A stretch of DNA of 64,000 nucleotides, taken from Streptomyces exfoliatus (GTDB lineage: Bacteria > Actinomycetota > Actinomycetes > Streptomycetales > Streptomycetaceae). The translations under genes were made by a program, and so were the position numbers. Shown here in pieces: positions 40,001-48,054 of the stretch; position 1 is the first letter of the stretch, and each line of letters begins with the position of its first letter. Location: assembly GCF_000725545.1 (NCBI RefSeq), contig NZ_JNZP01000019.1:62001-126000 (forward strand), in the 5' to 3' direction. Below the pieces are notes generated by a model. The model searched no databases and had not been told where the DNA came from. It saw only the letters and a list, made by a program, of their open reading frames with translations.

Positions 40001-40666
40001 CAGGTCGGCCTGGATGACGACGGCCCTGCGGGCGACGGCGGCCTGCCGGCCGAGGGGCTTGAGCCGGCGGCGCAGCTCGTCGGTGAGGTCCTGCACGCGC
40101 GCGAGGTTGGCCCGCATCGCGTCCAGCTTCCGCAGCGCCTTCTCCTTGCGCTTGCGGTGCTTGAGGACGCCGGCGGCCTCCTCGATGAAGGCGCGGCGGC
40201 CCATCGGGTCGGCGTGCAGCACCGAGTCGAGCTGTCCCTGCCCGACGATGACGTGCATCTCGCGTCCGATGCCGGAGTCGGAGAGCAGGTCCTGGAAGTC
40301 GAGCAGCCGGCAGGTGTCGCCGTTGATCTGGTACTCGCTGCTGCCGCCGCGGAACATGATCCGGGTGAGGGTGACCTCGGCGTAGTCGATGGGCAGCGCG
40401 CCGTCGGAGTTGTCGATCGTGAGGGAGACCTCGGCACGGCCGAGCGGCGGGCGCCCGGTCGTGCCGGCGAAGATGACGTCCTCCATCTTGCCGCCGCGCA
40501 GCGACTTGGCGCCCTGCTCGCCCATCACCCAGGACAGGGCGTCCACGACATTGGACTTGCCCGAGCCGTTGGGGCCCACGACACAGGTGATTCCCGGCTC
40601 GAACCGCAGGGTGGTGGCCGAGGCGAACGACTTGAATCCGCGGAGTGTCAGGGCCTTGAGGTGCAC
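37082..40666 (-). CDS. smc: Chromosome segregation ATPase SMC
   Basis: A 1194-residue condensin core subunit. The N-terminal head has Walker A GPNGSGKS (31-38). Two long coiled coils (about 170-500 and 680-1000) flank the hinge (about 510-650, GLLGPAAELLTVTPGYEVPV). The C-terminal head has the signature LLSGGERSLTA and Walker B YVMDEVEAALDD. I chose the GTG at 40666, which gives the family start HLKALTLRGFKSFA; an in-frame ATG 11 codons upstream is possible. In Streptomyces SMC loads at ParB-parS and organises sporulation chromosomes. ScpA and ScpB are encoded elsewhere. Confidence 0.96.
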   Translation of the reverse strand: MHLKALTLRGFKSFASATTLRFEPGITCVVGPNGSGKSNVVDALSWVMGEQGAKSLRGGKMEDVIFAGTTGRPPLGRAEVSLTIDNSDGALPIDYAEVTLTRIMFRGGSSEYQINGDTCRLLDFQDLLSDSGIGREMHVIVGQGQLDSVLHADPMGRRAFIEEAAGVLKHRKRKEKALRKLDAMRANLARVQDLTDELRRRLKPLGRQAAVARRAVVIQADLRDARLRLLADDLVHLQRALTAEVADEAALLARKEATENELRAALAREAELEAEARALVPRLERAQQNWYALSQLAERVRGTVSLADARVKSATAAPAEDRRGRDPEDLEREAARVREQEAELEAALEAAERALEDTVAHRAELEQALAAEERRLKDVARALADRREGLARLHGQVNAARSRAASAQAEIDRLAAARDEAGERAVTAQEEYERLQAEVEGLDAADTEHGERYEAARRELAEAEAGLSAAREAVGAAERRRAATRARHETLALGLRRKDGTGALLTSGLGGLLGPAAELLTVTPGYEVPVAAALGAAADAVAATGPSAAAEALRLLRKQDAGRASLLLTEATEPDPLPAVAGHPYAADLVRGPAELMGAVRRLLAGVVVVGDLDEAEELVRSRPALTAVTAEGDLLGAHFARGGSAGAPSLLEVQAAVAEAAAELDELRFRCEELATAQREADERRRTAAALVEELDTRRRTAEREKSAVAKELGRLAGQARAAAGEAERTAAAAARAQEALERANAEAEELAERLLVAQEAAAFGDGTDGGDEEPDTATRDRLAVDGSHARQTEMEARLQVRTHEERVKALAGRADSLDRAARAEREARARAEQRRARLRHEERVAGAVAAGARGLLAHVEVSLVRAERERAAAQAARADREEGLTAARTRGRDLKADLDKLTDSVHRGEVLGAEKRLRIEQLEAKALEEFGVEATDLVAEYGPDQPVPPSPAVEGGSTEGGSTEGAEPSEAEEPRPFVRSEQEKRLKAAERAYHQLGKVNPLALEEFAALEERHRFLSEQLEDLKKTRTDLLQVVKEVDLRVEQVFTEAYRDTAREFEGVFSRLFPGGEGRLILTDPENMLTTGVDVEARPPGKKVKRLSLLSGGERSLTAVALLVSIFKARPSPFYVMDEVEAALDDTNLQRLIRIMQELQESSQLIVITHQKRTMEVADALYGVSMQGDGVSKVISQRLR

Positions 40667-40851
40667 CCAGGCGACTCTACCGGGGCTCGTGCGTTTCACC
40701 CGCGAACGTGCAGGGCAGATCCTCGGATGAGAAGGGGGGTACGCCGGGGAAACGGCGGGTGAAAGAAAGAAGGGACGCCGAAGCGCCCCTTGAATGTCAC
40801 CGCCGGCTGTGCCGACGAGTGTTTCCCACCTGGCCCCGGGGGGCTGGGTTG

Positions 40852-41070
40852 TCAGGTGAGCGCAGGCTCCGCCTGGGGTACGTCGAGGTCGATGCTGTTC
40901 AGCAGCGACTCTCCCTGGTGATGAGCGGCGGCAGCGGCAAGCGAGTCGTTCTCGGACTGGATCCGTACCAGCTCGGATTCAAGGTCCTGGACGCGCTGCT
41001 GTAGCCGTCGCATCTCGGCGAGGAGTCGCGGGTCGGAGCCGCCGACGTAACCGAGAAGCGCCTTTGCCAT
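40852..41070 (-). CDS. Small conserved coiled-coil protein
   Basis: A 72-residue protein. Residues 1-15 (MAKALLGYVGGSDPR) are strongly conserved in my memory of actinobacterial homologues; 16-45 (LLAEMRRLQQRVQDLESELV) form a heptad-rich coiled coil, and the tail is flexible. No catalytic motif is seen. GGAGG lies nine bases before the ATG. It sits between smc and a structured intergenic element on the same strand as smc. Function unknown. Confidence 0.82.
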   Translation of the reverse strand: MAKALLGYVGGSDPRLLAEMRRLQQRVQDLESELVRIQSENDSLAAAAAHHQGESLLNSIDLDVPQAEPALT

Positions 41071-41126
41071 GATGGATGGTCCTCCACAATGAGTGACCGA
41101 CCGAAGCGGTTGGGTCGTGAGGGATT

Positions 41127-41192
41127 CGCACCCGCGGTGCTCGGCAGTACTGCTTGTGGTGCCGGTTCCAACTGCCAAACAGCTAAGGTGCG
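41127..41192. repeat. Nested inverted-repeat element
   Basis: Two perfect 6-bp stems are nested: CGCACC (41127-41132) with GGTGCG (41187-41192), and GGCAGT (41143-41148) with ACTGCC (41171-41176). Together they could fold a 66-base structured RNA in the leader of the small coiled-coil gene, or be a DNA recognition element. Confidence 0.45.
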
Positions 41193-41434
41193 CGGGGCTT
41201 CCAGAGTCTCACCAAAAAGTTTGACGGTCAACACGATCACGCCCCGTTTGAAGGGGCGACCGAGGAGTCCACAGCCGCTCAGTGGGCGGCGGGGCCTCGC
41301 AGACTCGGTGCCTCAGGGCGTCGCGATCATCCTTACCCGGCAGCCTTCCACGACGCGCGCTTCTTGGCAACCACCAGGAGGTTTCCCCTTCGCCCGGCTG
41401 TTACCGCGCGTCCGTTCGAGGCCCCTCTCGGTCA

Positions 41435-41451
41435 CCGGACCGGGGGTCCGG
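41435..41451 (-). terminator. Hairpin downstream of acyP
   Basis: A perfect 7-bp stem (CCGGACC with GGTCCGG) and a GGG loop lie 10 bases past the acylphosphatase stop codon. Confidence 0.5.
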
Positions 41452-41461
41452 CGCGGTCCCC

Positions 41462-41743
41462 TCAGCGGATGGCGAAGCCGTCGTAGCCGCCGCGCGGGGT
41501 GGCCCAGATCTCAGTGACTCCGTCCACGCGCCCGGGTGTGTCGGCGGAGTGGAGCCAGGCGAGCAGGCGGTGGCAATTCTCACGCGCCCCTTCGGCCACC
41601 ACCTGCACCCGGCCGTCGTCGAGGTTCAGGGCGAAGCCCACGAGGCCGCCGATCTCCAGTGCGTTTGCCCTGGTGAACCAGCGGAAGCCCACTCCCTGTA
41701 CCCGGCCGCGCACCCAGGCGGTCATCCGTACGTCGTCGTTCAT
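41462..41743 (-). CDS. acyP: Acylphosphatase
   Basis: A 93-residue enzyme that hydrolyses acyl phosphates. The catalytic pair is visible: Arg21 in [11 protein letters not shown] and Asn40 in [11 protein letters not shown]. The fold length is normal (about 90 residues). The start was set at the first ATG; a second ATG six codons later would also leave the fold intact, and neither has a strong ribosome site. It diverges from the CAP-domain gene. In Streptomyces it commonly lies near smc. Confidence 0.94.
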   Translation of the reverse strand: MNDDVRMTAWVRGRVQGVGFRWFTRANALEIGGLVGFALNLDDGRVQVVAEGARENCHRLLAWLHSADTPGRVDGVTEIWATPRGGYDGFAIR

Positions 41744-41946
41744 GACTGCACGCTAACGGGCGGATTGCCAGATGAGCACATCGCCCCGGCCGTCCATGGA
41801 CTACAGTCCCGACCGAACACGCCTCACCCGTTCGGGCCCGCACTGTTCGACCGGCGGCCCGAAACGGTCTCGACAGCAAAGATCAGCAAACACCGGTCCG
41901 CAAAGACCGGCCGGCCACGCAGGACCAGCAGAGGAAGGCAGAGCAG

Positions 41947-42894
41947 ATGGGACGCCACCGTCGCGCCGGAGCCGCACCCGCCGCGGAAGACTACGCGGCC
42001 GGTACGGACGGCCCGCACCGGGGTGCCCGCCGCAAGCGGCGCGGCACGCCCGTCCGCACCGGCCTGCTCGGCGCCTCCGCGGCGGTCGCGATGGGCGCCG
42101 TCGCCGTCGCCTCCGGCCTGCTGCCGGGCGGGGACACCTTCACCGTGGGCAGCGTCGGCACGAGCGAGCGTCCGAGCCAGTCCCGGCAGGCACCCGAGCT
42201 GATGACGCAGGGCGGGGCCTCCCAGACCCCGACCGCCGACTCGGGCCCCACCGGCACGCGTACGGGATCGAGCACGGGTACGGACGGCGGCAAGGCGGCC
42301 GCGCCGTCGGCCACCCCGTCCACGAAGCCGACTCCGAAGGTGACCCCGAAGGCCACCCCGACGAAGCCCCCGGTGACCAAGCCCGCGCCGACCGCGACCC
42401 CGAAGCCGAAGCCGAAGGTCACCGTCGCGCCCTCCACCCAGCCCCCCGCGCCGAAGCCGGCCCCGACGACCGAGGCCCCGGTGGAGAAGACCGCCGCCCC
42501 CTCCACCGCCGACCGCGGCGAGGCCGCAGAGGCGGAGGTCCTCCGCCTGGTCAACGTCGAGCGCGCCCAGGTGGGCTGCTCGCCGGTGACGGCGGACCCC
42601 GAGCTCGCGGCCCTGGCCGGGGCGTTCAGCTCGGACATGGCGGCCCGCGGCTTCTTCGACCACACGGACCCGGACGGGGCCACCCCGTGGGAGCGCGCCG
42701 AACAGGCCGGCGTCTCGGGCCTGGGCGGCGAGAACATCGCCCGCGGCCAGGCGGACGCGGCGGCCGTGATGAAGTCGTGGATGAACAGCGACGGCCACCG
42801 CGCCAACATCCTGAACTGCGACTTCACGACCCTGGGCGTCGGCGTCCACTTCGCCGACGGCGGCCCTTGGTGGACCCAGGACTTCGGCTACTGA
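41947..42894 (+). CDS. Secreted CAP-domain (SCP/PR-1-like) protein
   Basis: A 315-residue exported protein. The N-terminus is basic (RRKRRGTPVRTG), followed by a hydrophobic segment (about 38-58), a signal peptide or anchor. Residues about 75-190 are a Pro/Thr/Lys/Ala-rich, low-complexity linker suited to the cell wall. The C-terminal CAP domain (about 195-315) has LVNVERAQVGCSPVTADPEL, HTDPDGATPWERA, ENIARG and SDGHRANILNCDFTTLGVG. The bacterial function is unknown. It ends in a very strong bidirectional terminator. Confidence 0.9.
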   Translation: MGRHRRAGAAPAAEDYAAGTDGPHRGARRKRRGTPVRTGLLGASAAVAMGAVAVASGLLPGGDTFTVGSVGTSERPSQSRQAPELMTQGGASQTPTADSGPTGTRTGSSTGTDGGKAAAPSATPSTKPTPKVTPKATPTKPPVTKPAPTATPKPKPKVTVAPSTQPPAPKPAPTTEAPVEKTAAPSTADRGEAAEAEVLRLVNVERAQVGCSPVTADPELAALAGAFSSDMAARGFFDHTDPDGATPWERAEQAGVSGLGGENIARGQADAAAVMKSWMNSDGHRANILNCDFTTLGVGVHFADGGPWWTQDFGY

Positions 42895-42911
42895 CCCGTC
42901 CGGCACGCACG

Positions 42912-42951
42912 CGTAAGGGCCCCGTCACCCTCCGGTGACGGGGCCCTTACG
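42912..42951. terminator. Bidirectional terminator, CAP gene / flavodoxin gene
   Basis: A perfect 18-bp stem (42912-42929 with 42934-42951) and CTCC loop lie between convergent stop codons. It is the longest uninterrupted stem noted in the window. Confidence 0.88.
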
Positions 42952-42979
42952 TCGTACGGGCGCGCCTGTTACGGGTGCG

Positions 42980-43564
42980 TCAGGCGGCCGCGCGGCCCGC
43001 CGCGAAGGTGCGGGCGGTCGTGGCGACGCGGCGGCCGAGGTGCTCGGCCGTGGCGATGTCCGCCTTGTGGACGCCCTCGGGACCCAGATCGCTGGGGGTC
43101 TGGGCGCCGGCGCCGGAGAAGAAGCCGAGGCGGTTGAGGTCGTTCTCGGAGGAGTCGCTGGTGTTCCAGCCGGGCTTGAGGCCGAGGTTGATCCAGGTCA
43201 TGCCGTGCTGTCCCGCGAGGGTCTGGAAGAACTGCAGGGTGTGCAGCTTGTCGCCGCTCTTGGAGCCGGAGTTGGTGAAGCCGGCGGCGAGCTTGTCGAG
43301 CCAGGCGTCCGCGAACCAGCGCTTCGAGGAGGCCTCGGCGAACTGGTGGAAGGCGCCGGAGGCGGTGCCCATGTACGTCGGCGAGCCGAAGACGATCGCG
43401 TCGGAGGCGTCGAGCAGCTCCCACTCGGCCTCGGTGATGCCGTCGACCTTGATGAGGTGGACGGTGGCACCCGCGTCCGCGGCGCCGTCGCGGACGGCCT
43501 CGGCCAGGACGGCGGTGTGGCCGTAGCCGGAGTGGTAGGCGATGGAGACGACGGGGGTGGTCAC
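42980..43564 (-). CDS. Flavodoxin-fold NAD(P)H:quinone oxidoreductase (WrbA/NQO-like)
   Basis: A 194-residue FMN protein. The phosphate-binding loop is YHSGYGHTAVLAEAV, followed by the flavin loop FGSPTYMGTASGAFHQF and the ring-contact segment FTNSGSKSGDKLHTLQ. Such enzymes reduce quinones by two electrons and protect against redox stress. The GTG has GAGGAG six bases upstream. It diverges from an HxlR regulator, the usual arrangement of a quinone-sensing repressor with its target. Confidence 0.9.
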   Translation of the reverse strand: MTTPVVSIAYHSGYGHTAVLAEAVRDGAADAGATVHLIKVDGITEAEWELLDASDAIVFGSPTYMGTASGAFHQFAEASSKRWFADAWLDKLAAGFTNSGSKSGDKLHTLQFFQTLAGQHGMTWINLGLKPGWNTSDSSENDLNRLGFFSGAGAQTPSDLGPEGVHKADIATAEHLGRRVATTARTFAAGRAAA

Positions 43565-43608
43565 AAAGGGCTCCTCGAACAGGTCTGCGGGCGATCACCA
43601 GAAGTAGA

Positions 43609-43628
43609 GCACTAACTTTTAGATAGCG
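43609..43628. promoter_or_regulatory. Inverted repeat in the flavodoxin/hxlR divergent promoter
   Basis: GCACTA (43609-43614) and TAGCGC (43623-43628) form a dyad with 5 of 6 matches, with CTAA-CTT-TTAG nested inside. It overlaps a -35-like TTTAGA (43618-43623) that has a 17-bp spacer to TAGCGT (43641-43646) on the hxlR strand. Probable HxlR operator. Confidence 0.55.
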
Positions 43629-43680
43629 CAAGCTCCTGGGTAGCGTCTCCTCGCGGTGAGCGCTGTACGCGAGTACGCTG

Positions 43681-44073
43681 ATGGGTATGACTGACGACCT
43701 CGCCTACGACGTGTTCGCCCGGGCCTGCCCCTCGCGCGGAACGCTGGAGCACGTGACGGGGCGCTGGGGAAGCCTGACCCTGGGCGCGCTGTACGACGGG
43801 ACGTTCCGCTTCAACGAGCTGCGGCGACGGATCGACGGCGTGAGCGAGAAGATGCTGTCGCAGACCCTGCACGCCCTGGAGCGTGACGGCCTCGTCCACC
43901 GCGAGGCGCAGCCGACCAACCCGCCGCGGGTCGACTACCGGCTCACTCCGCTCGGCCGCGAGATCGCGGAGCGGCTGATCGGGCTGATCGAGCTGGTGGA
44001 GGGGCGGATGCCCGAGGTCGAGGCGGCCCGGGAGAGTTACGACGCGCACCGGGCGGCCCCGGTCACCGCCTGA
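43681..44073 (+). CDS. HxlR-family transcriptional regulator
   Basis: A 130-residue winged-helix regulator. The core reads CPSRGTLEHVTGRWGSLTLGALYDGTFRFNELRRRIDGVSEKMLSQTLHALERDGLV, with Cys16 in the N-terminal position that in several HxlR proteins senses quinones, diamide or aldehydes. Two in-frame ATG codons (43681, 43687) are possible and neither has a clear ribosome site. It is divergent from the flavodoxin gene, which is its likely target. Confidence 0.9.
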   Translation: MGMTDDLAYDVFARACPSRGTLEHVTGRWGSLTLGALYDGTFRFNELRRRIDGVSEKMLSQTLHALERDGLVHREAQPTNPPRVDYRLTPLGREIAERLIGLIELVEGRMPEVEAARESYDAHRAAPVTA

Positions 44074-44100
44074 CGACCGTCAGGGTCCGAAGGACATGAC

Positions 44101-44961
44101 TCAGGCCGTCGCGCGCGGTGGACGCTGGCAGCGCGGGCAGAAGTAGCTGGAGCGGTTCATCCAGGCCCGTCGCCGCATCGGCGTGCCGCAGCGGCGGCAC
44201 GGTTCGTCCTCGCGCCCGTACGCGTCGAGCGAGCGGTCGAAGTAGCCGGACTCGCCGTTGACGTTCACGTACAGGCTGTCGAAGCTGGTGCCGCCGACGG
44301 CGAGCGCCGCGTTCATCACGTCCCGGACGTGGCCGAGGAGCTCCGCCGAGCGCGGCCGCGTCAGGGTGCCGGTCGGCCGGTCGTAGTGCAGCCGGGACCG
44401 CCAGAGCGCCTCGTCGGCGTAGATGTTGCCGACGCCGCTGATCAGCGACTGGTCGAGGAGTGCCCGCTTCACGGTCGTACGGCGCAGGCGCAGCGCGCTC
44501 TGGAAGGCGTCGTCGTCGAAGGCGGGGTCCAGGGGGTCGCGGGCGATGTGCCCGATGACGTCCGGCAGCCCGTCCGGGGTCTCGGCGTGGAGCGAGAGCC
44601 CGCCGAAGGTGCGCTGGTCGACGAAGCGGAGCTCGGTGCCGGCGGAGTCCTCGAAGCGCATCCGGATCCTGAGGTGCTTCTCGTCCGGGGCGTCCTCGGG
44701 CTGGACGAGCAGCTGACCGCTCATGCCGAGGTGGCCGAGCACGGAGGTGCCGGTGTCGGCGAGCGGAAGCCAGAGGTACTTGCCGCGTCGCCGCGCCACC
44801 TCGAACCGCTGCCCCTTCAGCCGGGCGGCGAAGTCCGCGCCGCCCGCCGGATGGCGCCGTACGGCCCTGGGGTGCAGCACCTCGACCTCGGTCACGGTCC
44901 GTCCGGCGATCCAGCGCTCCAGACCGCGCCGTACGACCTCGACCTCGGGCAGCTCGGGCAC
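44101..44961 (-). CDS. mutM: Formamidopyrimidine-DNA glycosylase
   Basis: A 286-residue base-excision enzyme that removes 8-oxoguanine and nicks by beta/delta elimination. After Met removal the catalytic N-terminal proline is present ([13 protein letters not shown]). The H2TH region is [15 protein letters not shown], and the C-terminal zinc finger has four Cys ([20 protein letters not shown], then CPRC). The GTG at 44961 has GGAGGAG upstream. A hairpin separates it from rnc. Confidence 0.96.
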   Translation of the reverse strand: MPELPEVEVVRRGLERWIAGRTVTEVEVLHPRAVRRHPAGGADFAARLKGQRFEVARRRGKYLWLPLADTGTSVLGHLGMSGQLLVQPEDAPDEKHLRIRMRFEDSAGTELRFVDQRTFGGLSLHAETPDGLPDVIGHIARDPLDPAFDDDAFQSALRLRRTTVKRALLDQSLISGVGNIYADEALWRSRLHYDRPTGTLTRPRSAELLGHVRDVMNAALAVGGTSFDSLYVNVNGESGYFDRSLDAYGREDEPCRRCGTPMRRRAWMNRSSYFCPRCQRPPRATA

Positions 44962-45039
44962 GGGGACTCCTCCGGACGTCGTCGACAGCGGCTCAACCCT
45001 ACCGCCGCGGAATCGCCCGAAAAGAATCATCGGAAAGGA

Positions 45040-45069
45040 CGAGAACCCCGTCCGGGGACGGGGTTCTCG
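45040..45069 (-). terminator. Hairpin downstream of rnc
   Basis: A perfect stem of about 13 bp (CGAGAACCCCGTC pairing with GACGGGGTTCTCG, closed by a CGGG tetraloop) lies 22 bases past the rnc stop, before mutM. Confidence 0.7.
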
Positions 45070-45090
45070 GGAAGCGGTGGGTGCCGGCTG

Positions 45091-45903
45091 TCAGGCCGAC
45101 GCCGGGTGGACGTTCGGAGAGGGGTCGGCGACCTCTCCCGTTCCCGCCTCGGCCGCGGCCTCGGCCGCCGCCACGCGTTCGTCCGCGGCCGCGCGAATCG
45201 CGCGCCACGCGGACTCCGCCGCCTGCTGTTCCGCTTCCTTCTTGCTGCGGCCGGTGCCGGTGCCGTACGAGACACCACCGACGCGGGCGGCAGCAGTAAA
45301 GGTCTTCTCGTGGTCCGGACCCTCTTCGGAGACGAGGTATTCCGGCACACCCAGACCCTCGGCCGCGGTGAGTTCCTGGAGACTGGTCTTCCAGTCCAGG
45401 CCCGCACCCAGGTTCGAGGACTTCTCGATGAGCGGGTCGAAGAGCCGGTGCACCAGCTCGGACGCCGCTTCGAGGCCCTGGTCGAGATAGACCGCGCCGA
45501 TCACCGCTTCAAGGGTGTCGGCGAGGATGGACGCCTTGTCCCGGCCGCCCGTGCCCTCTTCGCCCCGGCCGAGCCGGATGAAGGAGCCGAGTTCGAGTTC
45601 GCGCCCCACGTCCGCCAGCGCACGAGAGTTGACCACCGCGGCCCGCAGTTTGGCCAGCTGGCCTTCCGGCAGGTCGGGATGGGTGCGGTACAGCGTGTCC
45701 GTGACCACCAGGCCGAGCACGGAGTCCCCGAGGAACTCGAGACGCTCGTTGGTGGGCAGACCGCCGTTCTCGTACGCGTACGAACGGTGGGTCAGCGCAC
45801 GCACCAGAAGGGCGGACTCGAGCTTGTAGCCGAGCCGCCCTTCCAGAAGCGTGTGGGACGAGGCATGGTCCGTCTTGTCGTCCGTCTTGCGGGACTCAGA
45901 CAT
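45091..45903 (-). CDS. rnc: Ribonuclease III (AbsB in S. coelicolor)
   Basis: A 270-residue double-strand-specific endoribonuclease. The catalytic signature [16 protein letters not shown] is at about residues 60-75, with the second acidic site in [16 protein letters not shown] dsRNA-binding domain follows ([16 protein letters not shown] to [14 protein letters not shown]). An Ala/Glu-rich tail ends the protein. In S. coelicolor, absB mutants lose antibiotic production globally. The chosen ATG follows AGAGGCGCA. It lies downstream of rpmF in the conserved DUF177-rpmF-rnc-mutM order. Confidence 0.97.
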   Translation of the reverse strand: MSESRKTDDKTDHASSHTLLEGRLGYKLESALLVRALTHRSYAYENGGLPTNERLEFLGDSVLGLVVTDTLYRTHPDLPEGQLAKLRAAVVNSRALADVGRELELGSFIRLGRGEEGTGGRDKASILADTLEAVIGAVYLDQGLEAASELVHRLFDPLIEKSSNLGAGLDWKTSLQELTAAEGLGVPEYLVSEEGPDHEKTFTAAARVGGVSYGTGTGRSKKEAEQQAAESAWRAIRAAADERVAAAEAAAEAGTGEVADPSPNVHPASA

Positions 45904-45923
45904 TGCGCCTCTCACCAGCCCAA

Positions 45924-46097
45924 TCAGACCGAGAGGACCTGGCGCTTGTTGTAGGTGCCGCAGCTCGGGCACGCGATGTGCTGCAGCTTCGGCTCCTGGC
46001 AACGCTCACACGAAACCAGGGTGGGGACCGCAGCCTTCCACTGCGACCGGCGGTGGCGCGTGTTGCTGCGCGACATCTTCCGCTTCGGAACAGCCAC
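45924..46097 (-). CDS. rpmF: 50S ribosomal protein L32
   Basis: A 57-residue ribosomal protein, beginning [19 protein letters not shown] after the initiator and ending [15 protein letters not shown]. The Cys4 zinc site is intact (CERC and CPSC), the C+ paralogue type. GTG start at 46097 has AGGAG eight bases upstream. It starts two bases after the DUF177 stop and is 20 bases from rnc, so the genes form one operon. Confidence 0.96.
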   Translation of the reverse strand: MAVPKRKMSRSNTRHRRSQWKAAVPTLVSCERCQEPKLQHIACPSCGTYNKRQVLSV

Positions 46098-46099
46098 GG

Positions 46100-46783
46100 C
46101 TACTTCTCCTGCTTCTCGGCGGCGCTTCGGACGTCCCCGTCAGAGGCCTTGCCGCTCATGTTGTCCTTCTCATCGGTTCCCAGCGAACCGGCGAGTCCCT
46201 GCAGTGCCGCCCAACGAGCGTCGACGGCGTCATGGTGGTGGTCCGGGGTCTCGTTCAGGTTGGCTCCACACTCGGAGCACAGACCCGCACAGTCCTCCCG
46301 GCACACCGGCTGCATCGGCAGTGCGAGCACCACCGCATCACGCAGCACGGGTTCGAGGTCGAACATGCCGTCCTCGAGGGGGATCATGTCCTCGCCTTCC
46401 TCGGCCTCGTCGTCCGCGGCCGCCTTCGAGCGGCCCCGGTCGTCGGATTCGGGGTACGAGAACATCTCCTGGAAGTCCACGTCGAGACCGAGCTCGACGG
46501 GCTCCAGACACCTTACGCACTCCCCCTCGGCCGATGCACGGGCGGTGCCTGTGACAAGCACCCCTTCCATGACCGACTCAAGACGGAGATCAATGTCCAC
46601 CGGAGCGCCCTCGGGCACTCCGATCACTCCTTCGACGCCCAGGTAACCGGGGGCCTCGACCGAACGCGAGATCCGCTGGAGGGCACCAGGACGCCGCCCC
46701 AGCTCGTGCGTGTCGAACACGAGGGGGTTGCGGTGGTCGAGGCGCGTGCTCAGGGGTCTTCCTGCTTTCGATTCGTTTCGCAT
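46100..46783 (-). CDS. DUF177 (YceD-like) protein
   Basis: A 227-residue protein of the YceD/DUF177 family, found upstream of rpmF in most bacteria and needed for 23S rRNA accumulation in plants and E. coli. Visible features are [20 protein letters not shown], the Cys pair CVRCLEPV, an acidic middle (about 120-145) and the [17 protein letters not shown]ys cluster. The start is uncertain: the ATG at 46783 lacks a ribosome site, while an in-frame CTG at 46753 follows AGGAAG closely and better matches the family N-terminus. Confidence 0.88.
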   Translation of the reverse strand: MRNESKAGRPLSTRLDHRNPLVFDTHELGRRPGALQRISRSVEAPGYLGVEGVIGVPEGAPVDIDLRLESVMEGVLVTGTARASAEGECVRCLEPVELGLDVDFQEMFSYPESDDRGRSKAAADDEAEEGEDMIPLEDGMFDLEPVLRDAVVLALPMQPVCREDCAGLCSECGANLNETPDHHHDAVDARWAALQGLAGSLGTDEKDNMSGKASDGDVRSAAEKQEK

Positions 46784-46894
46784 CGTGAGTGGCTGCCGGA
46801 CGTGGGTGGGCAGCAAGGATCGCGGGCATACGCGCGACCGAAGAGCCAGGATACTGGACGCTTCGCCCAGGGCCCAATCCGGGCCCTGACGTCC

Positions 46895-47944
46895 CTACTG
46901 TCCCTGTTCGTACCGGCGCAGCTGTTCCAGGTCGATCATGCTGGTGTCGAAGAAGCTGGTCTCGTCGAGCGCGGCGCCCTGCTGCTGCGGAGCCTGCTGG
47001 ACGGGCTGCTGGTACGCGTACGGGTCCTGCTGCTGGTAGCCGTACGGATCGGCCTGCTGCGGCTGCTGGTACCCGGCATAGGGGTCGGGCTGCTGCTGGA
47101 CCTGCTGGTAGCCGGCGTACGGGTCGGGCTGCTGCTGCACCTGCTGGTACGCCGCGTACGGATCGCCCTGGGGTTGCTGGGACTGCTGCTGGGCCGGGAT
47201 CTGGACGGGCTCGGGGTCGGAGAGCTCGGCGAGCCCGGCCAGGTAGTCGGCGTCGCTGGTGTGCGCGGAGCCGTCGAAACCGTCCTGGGCGGCCATGTGC
47301 TCGCCGAGGGCGTCGCTGGCGATCCGGCCGTGCAGCTTCTGCCGGCCCCGCCCGACGGCCTCCAGGGTCTTGCTCAGCACGGCCTCGAAGGCACCGAGCT
47401 TGGCGTCGACGTACTCGTCGGCCCGGTGGATCAGGGTCTGCGGGTCGGAGCTGTACTCGGGGGCGTCCGGGTCGGCGTAGCCGTCCTGGTCGACCCCCGG
47501 GCCGCGCCCGAGGAGCTTCTCGCGGCCCCGGTCGACGGAACCGATCGTCTTGTTGAGGACGACCTCGAAGTTGGCGAGCTTGGAGTCGACGTAGTCGTCG
47601 GCCTCCGCGCGGACCTCCTCGGCCTCGCGGCGGGCCTCGGAGAGGATCCGGTCGGCCTCCTCCTGCGACTCCCGGGCGACCTGGGTGTCGGAGACGATCG
47701 AGCCCCGCTCGGCGTGGGCGGCCTCGATGATCCGCTCGGCCTCCTGGCGGGCCCGCTCGACCAGCTGCTCCCGGCCGCCGATCAGCTCCTGGGCCTGGGC
47801 GAGGGAGCCCGGCAGGGCTTCCCGCACCTCTTCGAGCAGGGCGAGCAGCTCGGCCCGGTTGACCACGCACGATGCCGACATGGGCATGGAGCGGGCGCCC
47901 TGCACGGTCGCGACGATCTCGTCGAGCTTCTTCTGTACGTCCAC
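46895..47944 (-). CDS. DivIVA-like coiled-coil cell-division/polarity protein
   Basis: A 349-residue protein of the actinobacterial cell division initiation family. The N-terminus MDVQKKLDEIVATVQGAR is followed by long coiled coils (about 45-145) rich in Glu/Ala/Arg, with a duplicated segment (DDYVDSKLANFEVVLNKTIGSV and DEYVDAKLGAFEAVLSKTLEAV). The last 100 residues are Gln/Pro/Tyr-rich repeats. It is distinct from the true DivIVA near ftsZ. Its exact role is unknown. The GTG start has a weak ribosome site. Confidence 0.85.
   Translation of the reverse strand: MDVQKKLDEIVATVQGARSMPMSASCVVNRAELLALLEEVREALPGSLAQAQELIGGREQLVERARQEAERIIEAAHAERGSIVSDTQVARESQEEADRILSEARREAEEVRAEADDYVDSKLANFEVVLNKTIGSVDRGREKLLGRGPGVDQDGYADPDAPEYSSDPQTLIHRADEYVDAKLGAFEAVLSKTLEAVGRGRQKLHGRIASDALGEHMAAQDGFDGSAHTSDADYLAGLAELSDPEPVQIPAQQQSQQPQGDPYAAYQQVQQQPDPYAGYQQVQQQPDPYAGYQQPQQADPYGYQQQDPYAYQQPVQQAPQQQGAALDETSFFDTSMIDLEQLRRYEQGQ
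47063..47158. repeat. 39-bp tandem repeats in the DivIVA-like gene
   Basis: Units start at 47063, 47102 and (partial) 47141 and encode a Gln-rich 13-residue repeat around PDPYAGYQQVQQQ. The sequence stays in frame, so copy-number change would alter tail length without disrupting the protein. Confidence 0.8.
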
Positions 47945-48054
47945 CGGGTGCTCGCCACTCTCTACAGCTGGATGGAGACGGACGGGACGACTGTAAGGGC
48001 AGTCGACGCCCGCCCGACACCAGGTGACGGAGCGTCAGCGGAGATGGCCGCGCG

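Larger units (their letters stand above)
41071..41461. other. 391-bp intergenic region upstream of the coiled-coil gene
   Basis: No credible coding sequence. It holds the nested inverted repeats at 41127-41192, a smaller hairpin near 41240-41259 and the acyP terminator-like hairpin at 41435-41451. The minus strand near 41115-41135 (GCGGGTGCGAATCCC) recalls a tRNA T-arm but does not fold as a tRNA. Confidence 0.6.

Noticed and set aside
41100..41220. Possible tRNA on the minus strand (GCGGGTGCGAATCCC)
   Set aside because: The T-arm has a mismatch and the TTCGA core is changed; no matching acceptor stem or anticodon arm could be found.
47063..47158. Regular repeats resembling a CRISPR array
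   Set aside because: Repeats are in-frame codons of a Gln/Pro/Tyr-rich tail with no spacers and no cas genes nearby.
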